From the NCBI GenBank assembly GCA_018907035.1, contig JACCIC010000136.1, positions 1,417,501 through 1,481,500 of the forward strand: a DNA stretch of 64,000 nucleotides, given 5' to 3'. The DNA is from Sycobia sp. Sy_11. Its lineage: Eukaryota; Arthropoda; Insecta; Hymenoptera; Epichrysomallidae. Position numbers and translations under genes: made by a program. Under the pieces are notes generated by a model. It made no database searches and was not told the DNA's origin. It saw only the letters and a program-made list of their open reading frames with translations. Shown here one piece after another: positions 55,260 through 64,000 of this stretch; position 1 is the first letter of the stretch; every line of letters starts with the position of its first letter.

Positions 55260-55535
55260 ATTAGTCTACGGGGGTGAATATAAACAAGGACAGTCTGACT
55301 GTCATTATCATTTTAATTTAATTTTTAATTTAATTTTTATTTTTAATTTTTATTTTTTATTTTTATTATTTATTATTTGTATTTCTTATTTTTTATTTTT
55401 TATTGTTATTTTTATTTTTTATTTTTTAGTTTTTATTTTTATTTTATTTTTATTTTTATTTTTATTTTATTTTATTTTTGGTTGAAATTGATTGGACTGT
55501 AAGACCAATAAAAAATATTTATTAATTTTATTATT

Positions 55536-56674
55536 ATTGAAACTATTAAATACACATGTAGTGGATTGAAATTTTTTTGAATATGCTGAGTACTATAAAA
55601 ATTTGGCTTTTTATTAAATGGAAATTGGGTATAAGGTTGCTTTAATGTTCTTATCTATTTTTCAATGCAAATAGTAATTTTTAAATTACAGGAAGACTTT
55701 ATTAATATGAAAAATTCTTAAAAAAAATAGTATACTTGTTCTTTTATCATCTGCAATCTAGTTTTGAAAGAAACTGTCTGCAATAGTTATATACTATAAA
55801 GTGTTTACTTCCTAGTGTGTAACTATTACCAAAAATAGTTAATTGAATTATCAGGATTTTGAACATACCATTTCACAATTTTAATTTATAATATAGCAAA
55901 AATGAAATTCAAAATTAAAAGTATTCCTAATACAAATTTTGGATTTACAAGGACAAAATCCTAAATAAATTAGATAAAAATATATTCAGTCGTGTATGAG
56001 TTACAATCTAATTTAATATATAACAGGTTTCAAACAGGTGTTGTTTCAAAGTTTTTAGTTGTCAGTTTCAATTCATATAAATAATCTCAAATTAAGAGAA
56101 TTAAAATTAATTGAAACGCGTGCATTCGCATATCATCTTATCAATCTGTTTCAATCTGTATTAATGATGATCAATATGAATTTAGTCCTTTGTTTTAATT
56201 CAAAATTTTTAACAAGCTCATGATTTAATCTGATGAATATCATACTGCTAAAATATTTACAAATTTAATATGCATATTTTAAATTTTACTATTTTCAGCA
56301 TAAAAGTTGGTCCTATCCAAACTGTTCATTATATATTCAAAAAAATTGTTGAATATATGCAAATGTTCAAAGTAACCTCATTTTTGTTACTTTCAATTAT
56401 TTATTAGCACTTTTTCTTATCTGTATGACTATTATTTGCTCAGATTGACATGCAAGAAAATTTGAATAATACTAATAAAACCAATTTATTGCAATAAAAT
56501 GGTTCTGTCAATAAATTAGCAACTCTCTAATAACTAACTTTATAATAAAAATTTTTTTCACTTAAAATTTAAATAAACTTTTTTAATTATATTTAACATG
56601 TTTCTATATTCATTTCTAAAATTAAATAGCTATATTACTTAATAATACTTAAATGTAATAGGACTAATATATAC
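55536..56674. other. ATG13 intron 2, 5' portion
   Basis: AT-rich with no recognised element. It is probably original intron sequence. Confidence 0.6.
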
Positions 56675-57023
56675 CTAAACTATGATGTTGAGGTTCACCC
56701 ATGAAAATCCTATAGCAAATAACATAAGAATCAGATCCTTGCCTCCGACTTAATTTATATGCAGGTATGGCTCTTGATACCGAAAGTAAAGATTTTAACA
56801 AAATCCCCATTCTATTATAAACTGTATAAGTAACTCTTACAGTAGGATCATTATGTTCTGGACGAACTCCAAGCGTCCACATTTCAAGAATCATGGTATC
56901 ACCTTCTATAGTCCTCAGTGATATTTCTATACATAGAGGAACTGAAGAATTTATTATTTGTTCACAAAGAGCTCGTTTTGCTTCTGTTAAAACTTCTGAT
57001 AAATCTTGTATTGCTAAATTGAA
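56675..57023 (-). CDS. ATG13: ATG13 exon 2 (HORMA domain)
   Basis: The minus-strand exon is bounded by acceptor TTGTCAG (57030-57024) and donor G|GTATAT (56674 leftward). It is 349 nt, entering in phase 0 and leaving one base over. It encodes FNLAIQDLSEVLTEAKRAL, then LCIEISLRTIEGDTMILEMW, VTYTVYNRMGILLKSLL, AYKLSRRQGSDSYVICYRIF and MGEPQHHSLG. These match the N-terminal HORMA domain of animal ATG13, the adaptor of the ULK1/Atg1 kinase complex that starts autophagosome formation. The VYNR and LSRRQG boxes are especially conserved. A single-exon reading would give a false secreted-looking start from intron sequence. The next exon is about 54 kb away. Confidence 0.93.
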
Positions 57024-57105
57024 CTGACAAGTCAAAAAAATAAATACAATTAGTATTATATAAAACAATAATTAAAATTTTATATTATGAATATATTAAA
57101 ATTAC

Positions 57106-57255
57106 CCAATCTGTTCCAGATGAATTAGGCTTACACTTAGTACAGATTTTTTCTCCAGATCTTGATTGAACAATAATTTGTGTTATTTTTAAAGCTAGAA
57201 ACCTAGTGAATTTTTCTAAATCTCGTTTATCTTGAACACTTATATTAAAAGACAT
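57106..57255 (-). CDS. ATG13: ATG13 exon 1
   Basis: Encodes SVQDKRDLEKFTRFLALK, TQIIVQSRSGEKICTKC and NSSGTDW, matching the ATG13 N-terminus. It ends at donor TTGG|GTAATT (57105). Joining to exon 2 gives GTDW-FNLAIQD, as in other animals. Start: ATG 57255 has A at -3 and gives MSFNISVQDK, the usual distance to the QD(R/K)KDL box. An in-frame ATG at 57270 would add five residues but has T at -3. The intron between exons 1 and 2 is 82 bp, normal for an insect. Confidence 0.93.
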
Positions 57256-57281
57256 TTTTGTACATTCCATAAATATTCACA

Positions 57282-57294
57282 TGACCTATGACCT
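57282..57294 (-). promoter_or_regulatory. DR1-type nuclear receptor half-site pair
   Basis: On the minus strand AGGTCA-T-AGGTCA, a perfect direct repeat with 1-bp spacing, about 27 bp upstream of the ATG13 start codon. Known binders of such sites are HNF4 and RXR/USP-type receptors. Function is inferred from sequence alone. Confidence 0.5.
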
Positions 57295-57419
57295 ATGATA
57301 ACAAAATGCATAATTTTAAATCTATAACATATTGAGCAATTACAATTTAGATCCATCAGATTTTAACTTCAATGTCTACCAACATGTTTGCATTTATAAT
57401 AATTATTTGTGAAAGATGA

Positions 57420-58052
57420 AATAAATATATGGAGAGTAGAGAAGGAGTGAAATCTCTTCTTGCTTTACATGAAAAAGGCCTACTGACAGTTTAGGTGGAG
57501 TTACGTAGTTCATTTTTGTATAATAGATGTCCCTAGCTTTATAGTTGAATGATACTTCTAGATCTGCAGCAGAAAGAGGAAGCAAAAACCAGAGAGAGAA
57601 TAATAAAAGAGCGAAAGACGGCAAAAGAGAGAGTGAGAGAGAGAAAGGGTGAACATATGGTTTATAGAGAGAAGGGGTGAAAACACCACTAATATCGTCA
57701 CAATTTACACGGCAGGACTTCGGGACAGAATTGGCTGCAAGGCGGCGACACCCTGTGAGGTTGCACGTTCAAATGCATGTATTTGAAGAAAAGAGAGTGT
57801 GGATATGCAATAAGGATGGAAAGAAGGGAAAGTTAAATCTCTGTTTCCTTACTTATGCTTCTTTTCTTCCTCTTACTCGCTTTAGCTTTTGTTTTTTCTG
57901 TCTGTTGCACGCAGAACCATCGAGGGATTTCCATGACAGCGACATCTACCGGACAAATCTGAACTACCATCTTCGGTTATTTTTTATAAGCTTTTCCTGT
58001 GTAAAGCGAGCAGAGTTTCTTCTCTTTCTCTTTACCCTCCATAGGTAAGAGC
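57420..58052. repeat. Diverged inverted duplication with exon-like arms
   Basis: The left arm (about 57420-57650, read on minus) and right arm (about 57840-58050, read on plus) share an order of features. Each has a long pyrimidine tract ending in 'gcag', then 'gacatctA' with 'aactac', then 'tgtaaag' and 'cttctctttctc'-like DNA. Both arms hold short open frames with a related GCAGA...DIY...NY segment. I do not recognise a product. Confidence 0.45.
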
Positions 58053-58217
58053 ATGTGATCGAGTGAAAGGGCAGGGGAGAGGTATATAGGTATCTACATA
58101 CAGTTCTATGGCTTGAACACAGTCATGCTTTAAAAGGTTTTTAAAAAGTATTTAATGTTTCCGTCTCTCAACTCTTTCTATTTTCCCTGGTCGCTATTAT
58201 TCATAGCTGTTTTTATA
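58053..58217. other. Short interval, nothing recognised
   Basis: No ORF or repeat feature visible. Confidence 0.4.
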
Positions 58218-60922
58218 GTCCAGGCGAATTAGGTCCAAAATGGCCGACTTACCAACAATTTCTCCAACGCCTATTTTTTTGTATTAAATGATAGATGAGG
58301 ATGTGTAGAATAAGACCCTAAATTGTCGGGATTGTACCCCATCGGCGACGTATTTATTTATTGCAAAATAGCAAAAATAAAAGCTCCTTTTTTACTTTTT
58401 CTTTAAAATAATATTGCTCTAATCCAAAAATGTTTTGTATAAAAGTTGTGCAGGAGATAATTCTGAATAAAAGTACGTACATGAAAAACTTAAAAAGTCA
58501 ATTTTTCTATTGTTAAATAAACAATGACGGTGGAAAAATTTTCGATATTCAAAGAGCTATACAATTTGTTTAAATAATTGAAATTCAATAATAATGGCGC
58601 AAGTAGATGTTTTCTCATCTACTTATAGTATGTTTCAAATTACAAAGTGTACTTTCAAAATGGCGACCAGTTGCAAAATTATTTAAATTGCAAATTAACC
58701 ATTGCGAAATTCGCCAATGACTGGGAATTTTTTAATGCGGTAAAATGCAATCATTAGAGGATATTAATAGTAACCAAAGCTGAAAAGACCAGATTTTTAA
58801 ATTAAATTTTTATATTGTTTAAAGTGAAAAACACCGTTGCTAGAGTCGATATCTCGGAAGTTTTTAACGCTAGAATATTGAAACAAAATGCATTTTATTA
58901 CGTTTAAAAAGAGAAAAATTTTGAGCCCTTGCACATTTTCATACGATCAATAGAAGTTGAGAAAATTTTTGTTTAAACTATTATTTATTACTTGTCATTT
59001 AATTAACATTTTAACTTGAAATTTGGCAAGGTGCAAATATAAAGGTTAATCTATCTTTACATTTATTAATACATTCTAAATTATTGGTAATTATGTTTAA
59101 ATGTAATATTTATAAAAAGTTTTTATGCGTGGCATCAGCGACAGCTGGCGGTAGCTTATCTCTCCTCGCGCAGACATCGCGGCGCCGCCTACTGAGCATG
59201 CGCATATTCGCGTACTGCGTCACAGACAGCTCCAGCCACGTCCCTCTCGATCTTAGTTGTAAAATAGAATATCTTATCCATAAAAGCAACTATTTTGATG
59301 ATTTTTTTTTAATTTAACTTTACTTTTTCTAACCTTCATAGTGCTCTTGGTTCTAATACGGTAATTCTATTATATCTAATGTATAATAACATTAATTAAT
59401 TCTTTTCAATTTTATATTGGCTTATTTAATAATTTAAAATTACTTTTACTTCATTTTTGTCTTTATATTATAATATTAACGTAATTCAATATTAGTTTTC
59501 CTCTTTTCTGATAACCAATTTTTATATTTATGCATATTTACGCTGTTTCTTGTCTGTGATGCACTCAGCGCTGAAAATTATTATTTTTAAGAGCTTAAAC
59601 TAGCTTTGTATTTATAAATCATTTACGCGATCGATATAAATATATAGTGCATAATATCTACGTATTTGTTAACCAGTACGTGATAAATTACAATAAAATT
59701 TTCAAAATAACAACAATAAATTATTCGTATTTATAATTTCTTAACATCAATTACATTAACATGTTCTATTTTCAGTGTTTATATATTATTAATGTATATA
59801 AGCTTTCAATTCTATTCATTAGAGAGACATTCTCTCCAGCAGTTCTAAATATTTTTCTTTATTTCAATTATTGTAAAATTCATCATTAAAATGGTTTTTC
59901 TACTTTAATTTTATTCACCAATCATCACAGACAAGAAACAGCGTAAATACATCAGCATCGCAGACAAAAAACAGTGTAAATACATCAGCATCACAGACAA
60001 GAAACAGCGTAAATACATCAGCATCACAGACAAGAAACAGCGTAAATATGCATAAATAATAAAAATTGGTAATCAAAAAAGAGGAAAACTAATATTGAAT
60101 TACGTTAATATTATAATATAAAGACAAAAAATAAAGTAAAAGTAATTTTAAATTATTAAAAGAATTAATTAATGTTATTATACATTGGATATAATAGAAT
60201 TACCGTATTAGAACCAAGAGTACTATGAAGGTTAGAAAAAGTAAAGTTAAATTAAAACAAAATCATCAAAATAGTTGCTTTTATAGTAAAGATATTCTAT
60301 TTTACAACTAAGATCGAGAGCAACGTAGCTGGAGCTGTCTGTGACGCAGTGGGCGAATATGCGCTTTGATTACTAGTAATATCCTCTAATGATTGCATTT
60401 TACTGCATTAAAAAATTCCCAGCCGTTGGCGAACTTCGCAATGGTTAAGTTGCAATATAAATAATTTTGCAACTGGTCGCCATTTTGAAAGTACACTTTG
60501 TAATTTGAAACATAATACAAGTAGATGAAAAAACATCTATTTGCGCCATTATTATTGAATTTCAATTGTTTAAACAAATTGTATAGCTCTTTGAATATCG
60601 AAAATTTTTCCATCGTCATTGTTTATTTAACAATAGAAAAATTGACTTAAGTTTTTCATGTACGTACTTTTGTTCAGAACTATCTCCTGCACAACTTTTA
60701 TACGAAACATTTTTTGATTAGAGCAATATTATTGAAACTATTAAAGAAAAAGTAAAAAAAGAGCTTTTATTTTTGCTATTTTTCAATAAATAAATGTCGC
60801 CGATGGGGTACGATCTCGACAATTTAGGGTTTTATTCTACATATCCTCATCTATCATTTAATGTAAAAAAATAGGCGTTGGAGAAATTGTTGAATCAAAA
60901 CCCTAATTCGCCTGGACTATTA
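58218..60922. mobile_element. Foldback-like element with long inverted repeats
   Basis: Left arm about 58218-59562, right arm about 60023-60922, with a unique-looking centre. Termini read 'atagtccaggcgaattagg' inward from both ends. The right arm lacks about 430 bp present in the left. A single arm is found again at 40394-41527, so it is a dispersed family. The ORFs inside (59084-59317, 60386-60619) are not recognised. No transposase was seen. Confidence 0.75.
59928..60055 (+). repeat. 33-bp minisatellite, about 4 units
   Basis: 'cagacaagaaacagcgtaaa' recurs at 59928, 59961, 59994 and 60027. The last unit is part of the right arm, so the array grew from the inner edge of the foldback repeat. 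Confidence 0.85.
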
Positions 60923-61800
60923 CGCCATATTAGTCAACCTGGTTTACCTTCGCAAACACGAACTGCGCAGTAATAAAAATAAATAAATATGTAAACTTCT
61001 ATACTTTGGATGTATTCCGAAAGGTCGGCAGTAAGTTGCCAGTTTTAGCAATGCTGAAATTTATTCTTGTATATTTTTCACTCCTTTCCATATATTATGA
61101 ATAGTTCTGAACTGACAAATTTTCTGCCATTAATATAATAAACGATTTTTAAAAAATTAAATTAAAATGGTTTTTTTACTTACTGGCGATTTATTGGAAA
61201 ATCGTTCTGCAAACTAAACCCCAGTATATAACTGATTGCGCTCACGAAAATGAGAATTAGTAAACATATAGTATACATGACGTATTTCTACTTCAATTTT
61301 AAGATTCTGTAAAAATATTCTGTTAAAAAAAAATAAATTTTAATGGAATAATTTTTAATCTGATATATATTATGATTATAATTAATATATTGAATATTAA
61401 TAAATTTTATATAAAAACACGAAGCATAAAGTATTCATATATGAAAATAAAAATATATTCGAACAATAAAAATATCTTTTTTTTTGATTAGAATATAATA
61501 ACGATAACTAACAATGATAACCACATTTTAATGAAAATGTCGAAAATATTCATCAAGTAGTTATTAAGTTCTTTTATGAATTTAACATTTACCTGATCGA
61601 TGATTTTCGTTAAGCATATTTTATGTTGTTCTATATAAATTTTATGATCATCTGCAAAGATTATTATTTTAATGATTTTCAGTAAAAAATTTTTGTTAAA
61701 TACGTTACTATATTTAAATGTAAATAATTTTGTTCAGTGAAAATATGCGTATTTTCACTGTTTATAATTTTGGGCGTTTAGAATCATATAAACACCAATT
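60923..61800. other. AT-rich interval, nothing recognised
   Basis: No gene or repeat that I can support. Confidence 0.5.
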
Positions 61801-63250
61801 TGGCGAATAGGAATCCTATAAACAACACTTCAAATCGCTTATTGTGAGCAAACGAGAATATTCCGACCTTGATAAGCTACAGTATCTGTTTAGTATATTT
61901 GAAGGTAAAGCAGCCTCGAGACTTCGCGGCATTGAAGTAACAAATGAAAATTTCAAAGTCGATTGGAAAAAATTAATTAAATGTCACGACAACGCTCGAA
62001 AGCGTCCCGCGAACCATATTGATGGCTTAGAACAACTTCCAGACCTTCACACATCCAACGGTTTAAATTTAGAAACTATAATCAATGCAGATGAAGTCGC
62101 TGTATGTCGATTTGAGAATCTTGGATGTCCGATCTATTATATGATAATTGGTTCGTACATTGTATTGTGAAAAAATTAGACTCGCAAACTCGCGAAACTT
62201 GGTAAATTTCTCAAGAAAAGAAGCAAGGATTTTACACGTACTCGAATTTAATTTCATTTCTAGATCGTCACTTGCAATCACTTAACGAAGCGCACGATCA
62301 ATCGGAAACATCAAGCGATATTTCCATTAAGAATTCGATCTCAAAATCCAAACGGATTGAGTCAACCTCTGTTAATACAGCCGGAATTGGGAAGACAAAT
62401 TCTCCGTCGATTAAACGCGACCTTGCATGCTACGTCTGGCAGGCCAAACATTCGGTGTACTCTGTAAACTATTTAAGTATATGTCTCCATAAGAGTGATT
62501 TTTCTTTTGCAAGAAAGCTAGTCGATACTTTAACTACCTCAGCAAATCGCATAAAATCTCTGATTGCAAGTCGCCCAATCAATGTCATGTGGCAAGCAGA
62601 AGCATCACACAAATCATAATTTAGGAAATAAAACTTTTGAATTTCCTTCACCGCTACTAGCGATGGTAATACTGCAATCAATAAACCTCAAGTCACTATA
62701 TACTCTACCGTCTCATGCAGTTCATATATATTTTCCGTAAAACGCACGGGATTGCTTGCTACCGCCAGAGTTATTATATGTGAACAGTTTGGAAAAATTC
62801 TTTACGCAAGCGCACTAATTCACTCTTGCACTCAGCGATCGTTAGTATCCGAATGACTTGCTGTTCAACTTACGGCCGAACGTCGCACAGTGTTTGTTTC
62901 TATTCTCGGTGTCGGTGGACAAGTTAAATTAAAGACACAAAGTGTGACGCTTACGTCACAACTCATGATGTAGGCAAATGCGCACACTAATTTATACTGA
63001 CATAACTGTGACATCACTTTGGCGCGTTAGTGTAGCAGCTGGCCCTATGGAAGGCGCACGGTCCAGACGCTCGAAAATCATCGAGCTTTTCGTTATGGCA
63101 TCGGCAATATCTCCCTAGTATCTCTGGCTACAGTAATACGAGATGGACTCCTTCGTGGACCTGATCCTCCACTTGCATAAAACACCATATTTGGATAGAT
63201 ATTGACTGGAATAGTCTATTCAAAAAACTTCGATTCCGAATTTAAGAATA
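61800..63250 (+). pseudogene. BEL/Pao retrotransposon gag and protease remnant
   Basis: The 61844 frame has DLDKLQYLFSIFEGKAASRL and VTNENFKVDWKKL, the conserved BEL/Pao Gag segment. After a frame change, LDRHLQSLNEAHD and a damaged multi-cysteine region follow (KSHKISDCKSPNQC is readable). Then comes a protease-type stretch, FGKILYASALIHSCTQRSLV with ILGVGGQ, and, after more damage, NTIFG with ILTG, which in this family precedes reverse transcriptase. No LTRs or RT were seen. Multiple stops and frame changes make it a fossil. Confidence 0.75.
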
Positions 63251-63525
63251 CGAGAAAGGTAGACGGTAAGATCCTCCATTAGCATCATCTTTTTCTTGTA
63301 ACTACAACCGTCATTATCTTTGGAATATCTTTCATAATTTTTCGGAAGGCAGGATTTCTAGAGCTTTGAAATCAGAATCGATCCATGGAGTTTTTTTTCG
63401 GCCGTAACGCTTTAGAGTCGAAAACTCGCCCTTTTATACACGACAAATTAGTACACCAGTTACTTGCGCCACCGATTAACTAATTCCGTCTAGACCGAAA
63501 AATAATAATGTTATACAATAATAAT
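63251..63525. other. Unassigned sequence after the BEL/Pao remnant
   Basis: No ORF. It may be continued decayed element sequence. Confidence 0.35.
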
Positions 63526-63529
63526 AATA

Positions 63530-63625
63530 ATTAAAAATTGTACTTATGTCAACTGTTTTGAATTAAATTAATAAATATTTTTATCGGTTTTACGACTACG
63601 ATGCATTGATCGATACGTGATGCAT
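63530..63625 (-). repeat. Penelope-like terminal repeat fragment
   Basis: The segment 'attgtacttatgtcaactg' followed by 'aattaataaatattttta' parallels the unit boundary at 44237-44300, with divergence. Confidence 0.55.
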
Positions 63626-63674
63626 TGATCAATTTATTAGAATTGTAGAGTATTTAAAAATTAACATTAAAATT

Positions 63675-63780
63675 AAAGACGCTGCGACTGAAGAACGAAT
63701 AAACACGATCGAGACGTTGCAAAGACGGTGGACGACGGACGAACAAGGACAATGGACTAAAAGACTAAAATACCCGAAAT
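63675..63780 (+). pseudogene. R1-type RT C-terminal fragment
   Basis: Encodes ATEERINTIETLQRRWTTD and GQWTKRLKYP, equivalent to the segment at 38960-39060 of the other R1 copy. Short and truncated on both sides. Confidence 0.6.
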
Positions 63781-64000
63781 TGTATATGAGCATCAGTATA
63801 GTTTAGAAGCATGAATGGAACATCTGGGCTAAAAGAACATAGACATGTTATATTTTTTCGATTTTGAAAATATAGATATTTTAGAACAAGGTATTAAAAA
63901 TAAATATAAAAGAGAAACTATTGAAAATATTTATATTTTGAAGAATCGCAATAATGTAAATTTAATGTTAGAGTCAAGTAAATTGGAAAATACTTACCAT
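63776..64000 (+). pseudogene. Penelope-like GIY-YIG C-terminal fragment
   Basis: Encodes the equivalent of YEHQYSLEA, then after a stop DILEQGIKNKYKRETIEN and NRNNVNLMLESSKLENTYH. It aligns to about residues 739-812 of the intact protein, with stops. It is cut by the window edge and joined to R1 sequence on the left. Confidence 0.75.

Larger units (their letters stand above)
44219..55535. mobile_element. Composite Penelope-like insertion with flanking 13-bp repeat
   Basis: Three minus-strand units head to tail (44232-47256, 47257-50282, 50283-52278; spacing exactly 3026 bp, the third truncated inside its ORF), joined to one plus-strand unit (52279-55522). TAATTTTATTATT occurs at both borders (44219-44231 and 55523-55535). 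Tandem plus inverted partial copies sharing terminal repeats are the classic Penelope-like arrangement. Confidence 0.88.

Noticed and set aside
56664..57068. 134-aa minus frame with a signal-peptide-like start
   Set aside because: The hydrophobic start is translated intron sequence. A clean splice at 57106/57023 gives ATG13 instead.
1..64000. CRISPR arrays, operons, bacterial promoters, rRNA
   Set aside because: Repeat arrays here are adjacent minisatellite units without unique spacers, and the DNA is clearly eukaryotic. No rRNA segment was recognised.

Overview
The window is AT-rich, intron-containing eukaryotic DNA packed with retrotransposons and mariner transposons. The one host gene I recognise is autophagy gene ATG13 on the minus strand. 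The element mix (R1-type non-LTR, Ty3/gypsy, BEL/Pao, mariner, Penelope-like) suggests an insect, probably a hymenopteran such as an ant; that assignment is inference.

ATG13 frames the window. Exon 1 (57255-57106) and exon 2 (57023-56675) lie on the right. A homologous exon 3 (2660-2477) lies on the left, in the phase needed to join exon 2. Intron 2 is therefore about 54 kb, and nearly every element described here sits inside it. Later ATG13 exons are presumably beyond the left edge.

Left part (1-19 kb): a microsatellite-associated repeat, a 60-bp minisatellite, Penelope-like scraps, ATG13 exon 3, an ORF-less Penelope-derived insertion with a 13-bp target duplication (4234-4773), and a gypsy element (4996-14113) with LTRs, primer site, gag, pol and polypurine tract but several inactivating lesions. 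Its 3' LTR is cut where an R1-type element on the minus strand begins.

Middle part (19-42 kb): an LTR element without pol (19994-25909) inserted in an old Penelope-like copy and itself hit by a mariner. Then follow a second mariner, gypsy pol debris, a solo-like LTR, and an R1 element split by a minus-strand gypsy. Further right are another minisatellite, one arm of a foldback-like repeat and a third mariner relic.

Right part (44-64 kb): an 11.3-kb Penelope-like composite (44232-55535) of three head-to-tail minus-strand units (exactly 3026 bp apart, the third truncated) and one inverted plus-strand unit. Three units carry an intact 816-aa reverse transcriptase/GIY-YIG frame. Every unit has a candidate hammerhead ribozyme and a 72-bp candidate intron in its terminal repeat. 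ATG13 exons 2 and 1 follow, then a diverged inverted duplication, a 2.7-kb foldback-like repeat, BEL/Pao debris and a last R1/Penelope mosaic.

The most interesting target is the Penelope-like system: intact, near-identical copies plus a short ORF-less relative, all inside a host intron, with three intact-core ribozyme motifs in the same sense as the host transcript.
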